A DNA stretch of 64,000 nucleotides from Proteiniphilum propionicum. Its GTDB lineage: Bacteria; Bacteroidota; Bacteroidia; Bacteroidales; Dysgonomonadaceae. The stretch covers positions 496,001-560,000 of the forward strand of contig NZ_CP073586.1 in assembly GCF_022267555.1 (NCBI RefSeq), given 5' to 3'. The notes under the pieces were generated by a model. That model searched no databases, was not told where the DNA came from, and worked only from the letters and a program-made list of their open reading frames with translations. Below are positions 63,117 through 64,000 of the stretch, piece by piece. Position 1 is the stretch's first letter, and every line of letters begins with the position of its first letter. The position numbers and the translations under genes were made by a program.

Positions 63117-64000
63117 TTAAACCGACCTTTTCACATAGTGCGTATGCAACAGATGATGCGATCTATCACTCATGGGGCACATGAGAAAATCCTCATAAAT
63201 CCTTACAATTTCGGGGTTTTCATGAGATTTACGTATCGTTTTGTGTTCATCTTCAAAATAGATTGATTCAGCACGCTTTTCCCGTATTTCGGCATTGGTC
63301 GGTATAGGCTGGCCTCCTCCGCCCAGGCAGCCTCCCGGGCAGGTCATTACCTCGATAAATGCGTAAGGTGATGTGCCATTTTTTATCTGATCGAGCAACA
63401 AAGCAGCATTTTTCAGCGTGTTGCCAACAGCAACTTTCAAAGTTGTTCCGTTCATATCTATATCGGCTTCTCTTATCCCCTGTAATCCCCGGACCGACTT
63501 GAAATCTAAACTCTTCAGGTTTCTCCCGGTATAAAGCTCATAAGCAGTCCTTAACGCTGCTTCCATAACACCACCCGTGGATCCGAACAACACTGCCGCA
63601 CCTGTCGATTCGCCCAGTGGGCTGTCGAACTCTTCATCCGGAAGCTGCGTGAATTCAATACCCGATTCACGAAACATACGAGCCAGTTCCCTTGTGGTTA
63701 GAGAATAATCTACATCAAAGAATCGTTCCTCCTCCGTAAGGCTCATTCTCTCTTTCCAGTATTGGAATGCACCATCCATTTCGGGCCTTCGGGCCTCATA
63801 TTTCTTGGCGGTGCAGGGCATAACAGAAACTACAACTATATCTCTCGGGTCGGTACCTGTTTTTTCGGCGTAATAGGTTTTGGCTACCGCACCAAACATC
63901 TGTTGTGGAGATTTACATGTAGACAAATGTTCCAGCAGCTGTGGATAAAAATGTTCAATAAACTTTATCCATCCCGGTGAACAGGATGTTATCATTGGCA
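63117..64000 (-). CDS. Second [FeFe] hydrogenase catalytic subunit, C-terminal part (5' truncated by window edge)
   Basis: The frame is open to the right edge (codon Pro before the internal Met at 63995), so the N-terminal FeS domains lie outside. Present are the L1 motif as TSCSPGW, L2 MPCTAKKYE and L3 MTCPGGCLGGGGQP, then a small-subunit-like tail (HKTIRKSHENPEIVRIYEDFL). In L1 the second of the two adjacent Cys, normally an H-cluster ligand, is Ser; HydA at 54496-56280 keeps both. Between L1 and L2 it resembles that HydA (CKSPQQMFGAVAKTYYAEK). It may be a paralog with a different partner or role. Subunit context is cut off. Confidence 0.93.
   Translation of the reverse strand, partial: PMITSCSPGWIKFIEHFYPQLLEHLSTCKSPQQMFGAVAKTYYAEKTGTDPRDIVVVSVMPCTAKKYEARRPEMDGAFQYWKERMSLTEEERFFDVDYSLTTRELARMFRESGIEFTQLPDEEFDSPLGESTGAAVLFGSTGGVMEAALRTAYELYTGRNLKSLDFKSVRGLQGIREADIDMNGTTLKVAVGNTLKNAALLLDQIKNGTSPYAFIEVMTCPGGCLGGGGQPIPTNAEIREKRAESIYFEDEHKTIRKSHENPEIVRIYEDFLMCPMSDRSHHLLHTHYVKRSV

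Noticed and set aside
1-64000. tRNA, rRNA, CRISPR arrays, prophage or complete insertion sequences
   Set aside because: Read for cloverleaf-like motifs, regularly spaced repeats, integrase or transposase products; none was found. Small RNAs without known sequence motifs cannot be excluded.

Overview
The window reads as chromosomal DNA of an anaerobic, fermentative member of the Bacteroidales. Direct signs are a SusC/SusD outer-membrane pair, a GldE/LptC/TPR/SurA-type envelope block, PPi-dependent phosphofructokinase, a eukaryote-like GT3 glycogen synthase, and many copies of the Bacteroidetes -7 promoter element TAnnTTTG a short distance before start codons. A [FeFe] hydrogenase region with its maturases, next to a methionine gamma-lyase, points to an H2-producing, probably amino-acid- and sugar-fermenting organism (Dysgonomonadaceae-like; this placement is inference). 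No rRNA, tRNA, CRISPR array or intact transposon was seen.

Layout. 1-7.3 kb (+): 3' part of purL, an acyl-CoA thioesterase, dprA, bcp, recA, cysE and cysK. 7.3-10.6 kb (-): mfd, overlapping the cysK end. 10.7-15.1 kb (+): glycogen synthase and alpha-glucan phosphorylase. 15.3-18.0 kb (-): a short AraC-type regulator, a small secreted protein and a membrane-spanning TPR regulator. 18.0-18.6 kb: non-coding DNA with a group II intron relic and a 16-bp inverted-repeat element. 18.6-24.5 kb (-): susC-susD-lipoprotein operon without enzymes. 25.2-26.8 kb (-): two FKBP isomerases. 26.9-35.3 kb (+): sirtuin, mutS, small beta-barrel protein, pcrA-type helicase and PPi-PFK. 35.4-47.0 kb (-): envelope operon (FadL-like protein, TPR, lptC, gldE, ppiD-like), nitroreductase, riboflavin synthase, M13 peptidase and dapA. 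47.3 kb (+): terC.

48.5-64 kb is the most distinctive part. On the + strand hydG-hydF-hydE encode the three H-cluster maturases, followed by methionine gamma-lyase. On the - strand one tightly packed ten-gene operon (62532 down to 53929) encodes DRTGG protein, RsbW-like ATPase, a hydrogenase-like protein with a modified active-site pocket (HydS-like), a second DRTGG protein, PHP-domain protein, a second GHKL ATPase, a [2Fe-2S] protein, HydB, HydA and HydC. HydABC should form an electron-bifurcating, NADH- and ferredoxin-linked hydrogenase. The upstream genes look like a redox or H2 sensing and signalling module. A second hydrogenase catalytic subunit runs off the right edge. Genes of this accessory type are known beside bifurcating hydrogenases of Thermotoga and clostridia, but their function is largely unexplained, so this module is the best candidate for an under-described system in the window.
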